Shown in pieces: positions 4,425 to 5,333 of a stretch of 5,333 nt of DNA. The position numbers were made by a program, and so were the translations under genes. This DNA comes from JAVBKA01 sp031546715. GTDB taxonomy: Bacteria; Bacillota; Clostridia; Oscillospirales; UBA929. The stretch covers positions 1-5,333 of the forward strand of contig JAVBKA010000139.1 of NCBI GenBank assembly GCA_031546715.1. Reading direction: 5' to 3'. The number at the start of each line of letters is the position of its first letter. The first letter of the stretch is position 1. The notes beneath the pieces were generated by a model. That model was not told where the DNA came from, did not search any database, and saw nothing but the letters and a program-made list of their open reading frames with translations.

Positions 4425-5333
4425 TCACTTTGTGTTAATTATACTACTATTGCCAACTTTTCGCAACTCTTTTCTTGCATCCCAACTAGCCCGCCCAGCC
4501 TCACTACGCCCAAACCCATCAACCCACGTCCTCGCCCCCTGCTTCTTAATCCCAGTCTGCTGCACAAAGTCCTTCTCAGCATCACGCCAATGCTTCAGCT
4601 TGACCGCACTTTCAGAGGTATCAAGCCCCGCCGCAGACATCGCCAAATTCTCACATTTCCAACGGCGAATATTACGCTCTATGCCTCTCTGCTGTTGCAG
4701 AGCCTCGTACTCGGTCATTTTCTTGCCGTTGTATTCGTAGTTTTCGGCGTTGTACTGCTTAAGCATCTTGTCCGTATAGGTCAGTGGCATACCATCGATG
4801 TACGGTCGGAAGGAGTGGGAGCAGTTCCAGCCCCCAAGACCAGCGCCACTACCGTAGCCTGTGCTCTTCACAAAATCTGGATATTTTTTCGACTTGCCCG
4901 ACCGACTAAATACCTTGCCCTGCCATTCTGCGGGGTCGGGACGTGCGCCTGAGTGCGCCGTAACCTCCACAAGGTCGCAACCCATTTCATCAGCCCGAGC
5001 CTCCTGTAACCGCAGTGCTGTCTGGTTTACACCTGTAATCACAGCACGGCGAACAGCAACGTCCATGGCGTCCTTGTGACCGCTGGGGTATTCAACGGCG
5101 TTTACGCCCTGTCCGCAAAGCTCTTTTATTGCGCTTTTGACTGCCTCGTCAGGACTGAATGCACCGGATGTAACCTTCATGTATGCATTGTCCAGTGCCT
5201 TTTCAAATTGGCGGGTCGCTGTGTTTGCAGTGGTTTTGGTGAGGTTATCGAATAGACCGTTTGTCTTTTCGTAACCTGCCTGTAAAATATCTTGCATGCG
5301 CTTGGACGCTGACGGTGCAGAGGGAGACAGTCC
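4425..5333 (-). CDS. Phage minor capsid protein 2 / MuF-like head protein, 5' end outside the window
   Basis: The frame is open to the right edge (302 codons visible; an internal ATG at 5297 is not taken as the start because the preceding codons remain in frame). The family forms a minor head component that in MuF-type phages enters the capsid and can be delivered with DNA. Visible signatures are TTANTATRQFEKALDNAY near the left of the domain, AVRRAVITGVNQTALRLQEA, the conserved VTAHSGARPDPAEWQGKVFS, the cysteine-containing GLGGWNCSHSFRPYIDG, and a C-terminal helical part YEALQQQRGIERNIRRWKCE leading to DFVQQTGIKKQGARTWVDGF. It ends at TGA 4427-4425 without a fused toxin domain. The first toxin-like gene begins ten bases further, which suggests toxins are carried as separate or split genes here. 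Identity is confident; delivery of the cassette toxins is inference. Confidence 0.88.
   Translation of the reverse strand, partial: GLSPSAPSASKRMQDILQAGYEKTNGLFDNLTKTTANTATRQFEKALDNAYMKVTSGAFSPDEAVKSAIKELCGQGVNAVEYPSGHKDAMDVAVRRAVITGVNQTALRLQEARADEMGCDLVEVTAHSGARPDPAEWQGKVFSRSGKSKKYPDFVKSTGYGSGAGLGGWNCSHSFRPYIDGMPLTYTDKMLKQYNAENYEYNGKKMTEYEALQQQRGIERNIRRWKCENLAMSAAGLDTSESAVKLKHWRDAEKDFVQQTGIKKQGARTWVDGFGRSEAGRASWDARKELRKVGNSSIINTK

Noticed and set aside
4353..4952. Plus-strand open frame of 199 codons
   Set aside because: It is antisense to the well-supported minor capsid gene and the cassette 1 gene, has no SD, and has a composition typical of a mirror frame (many Pro, Ser, Leu, Cys).
1..5333. 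CRISPR array, tRNA or rRNA genes, insertion sequence, integrase or att sites, diversity-generating retroelement
   Set aside because: No regularly spaced repeats, cloverleaf-like segment, transposase, recombinase or reverse transcriptase frame was found on either strand.

Overview
The window is a piece of the head-gene module of a siphovirus-type prophage (or phage) of a Firmicute, most likely an anaerobic gut-type Clostridium relative. All real genes lie on the minus strand. They use strong GGAGG-type Shine-Dalgarno sequences and are packed with ATGA or stop/SD overlaps. Read in the direction of transcription (right to left), the order is that of Firmicute siphoviruses: minor capsid protein 2 (MuF-like), accessory region, scaffold, major capsid, small coiled-coil protein, head-tail connector / minor capsid genes, then the start of a tail gene. 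No integrase, terminase, portal or lysis gene falls inside the window.

Right part (about 5333-4425): the 3' part of the MuF-like minor capsid gene, running off the right edge. Middle (about 4415-2167): an A/T-rich accessory block that I read as three small toxin/immunity-like pairs, probably a polymorphic-toxin cassette array attached to the MuF gene. Pair 1 (4415-3757) and pair 2 (about 3427-2907) each have a putative toxin ORF broken by one in-frame stop (TAG at 4116-4118, TAA at 3203-3205). In both, the frame continues open past the stop and ends in an ATGA overlap with an intact partner gene. Pair 3 (2809-2167) is uninterrupted. A segment of about 271 bp carrying a terminator, a large palindrome and the first 37 codons of a phage scaffold gene occurs twice, once after pair 1 (3468-3738) and once after pair 3 (1882-2153). 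This is the footprint expected if a new toxin cassette was inserted by recombination using the scaffold gene as an anchor and pushed older cassettes downstream as orphans.

Left part (about 1993-1): neither scaffold copy is complete. The left copy is fused in frame, at codon 37/38, to an otherwise complete HK97-type major capsid protein. The next structural genes are a short coiled-coil protein, a second apparent in-frame fusion (connector N-terminus joined to minor capsid C-terminus, 555-806) and an intact minor capsid / tail-completion protein. At the left edge a strong SD for a further gene is folded into a hairpin.

The prophage therefore looks partly decayed (no complete scaffold, a chimeric connector, two dead toxins), while the partner (immunity-like) genes, the capsid body and the translation signals are kept. 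Family names were assigned from memory of typical sequences and no search was run. The toxin/immunity assignments are inferences from layout and sequence character.
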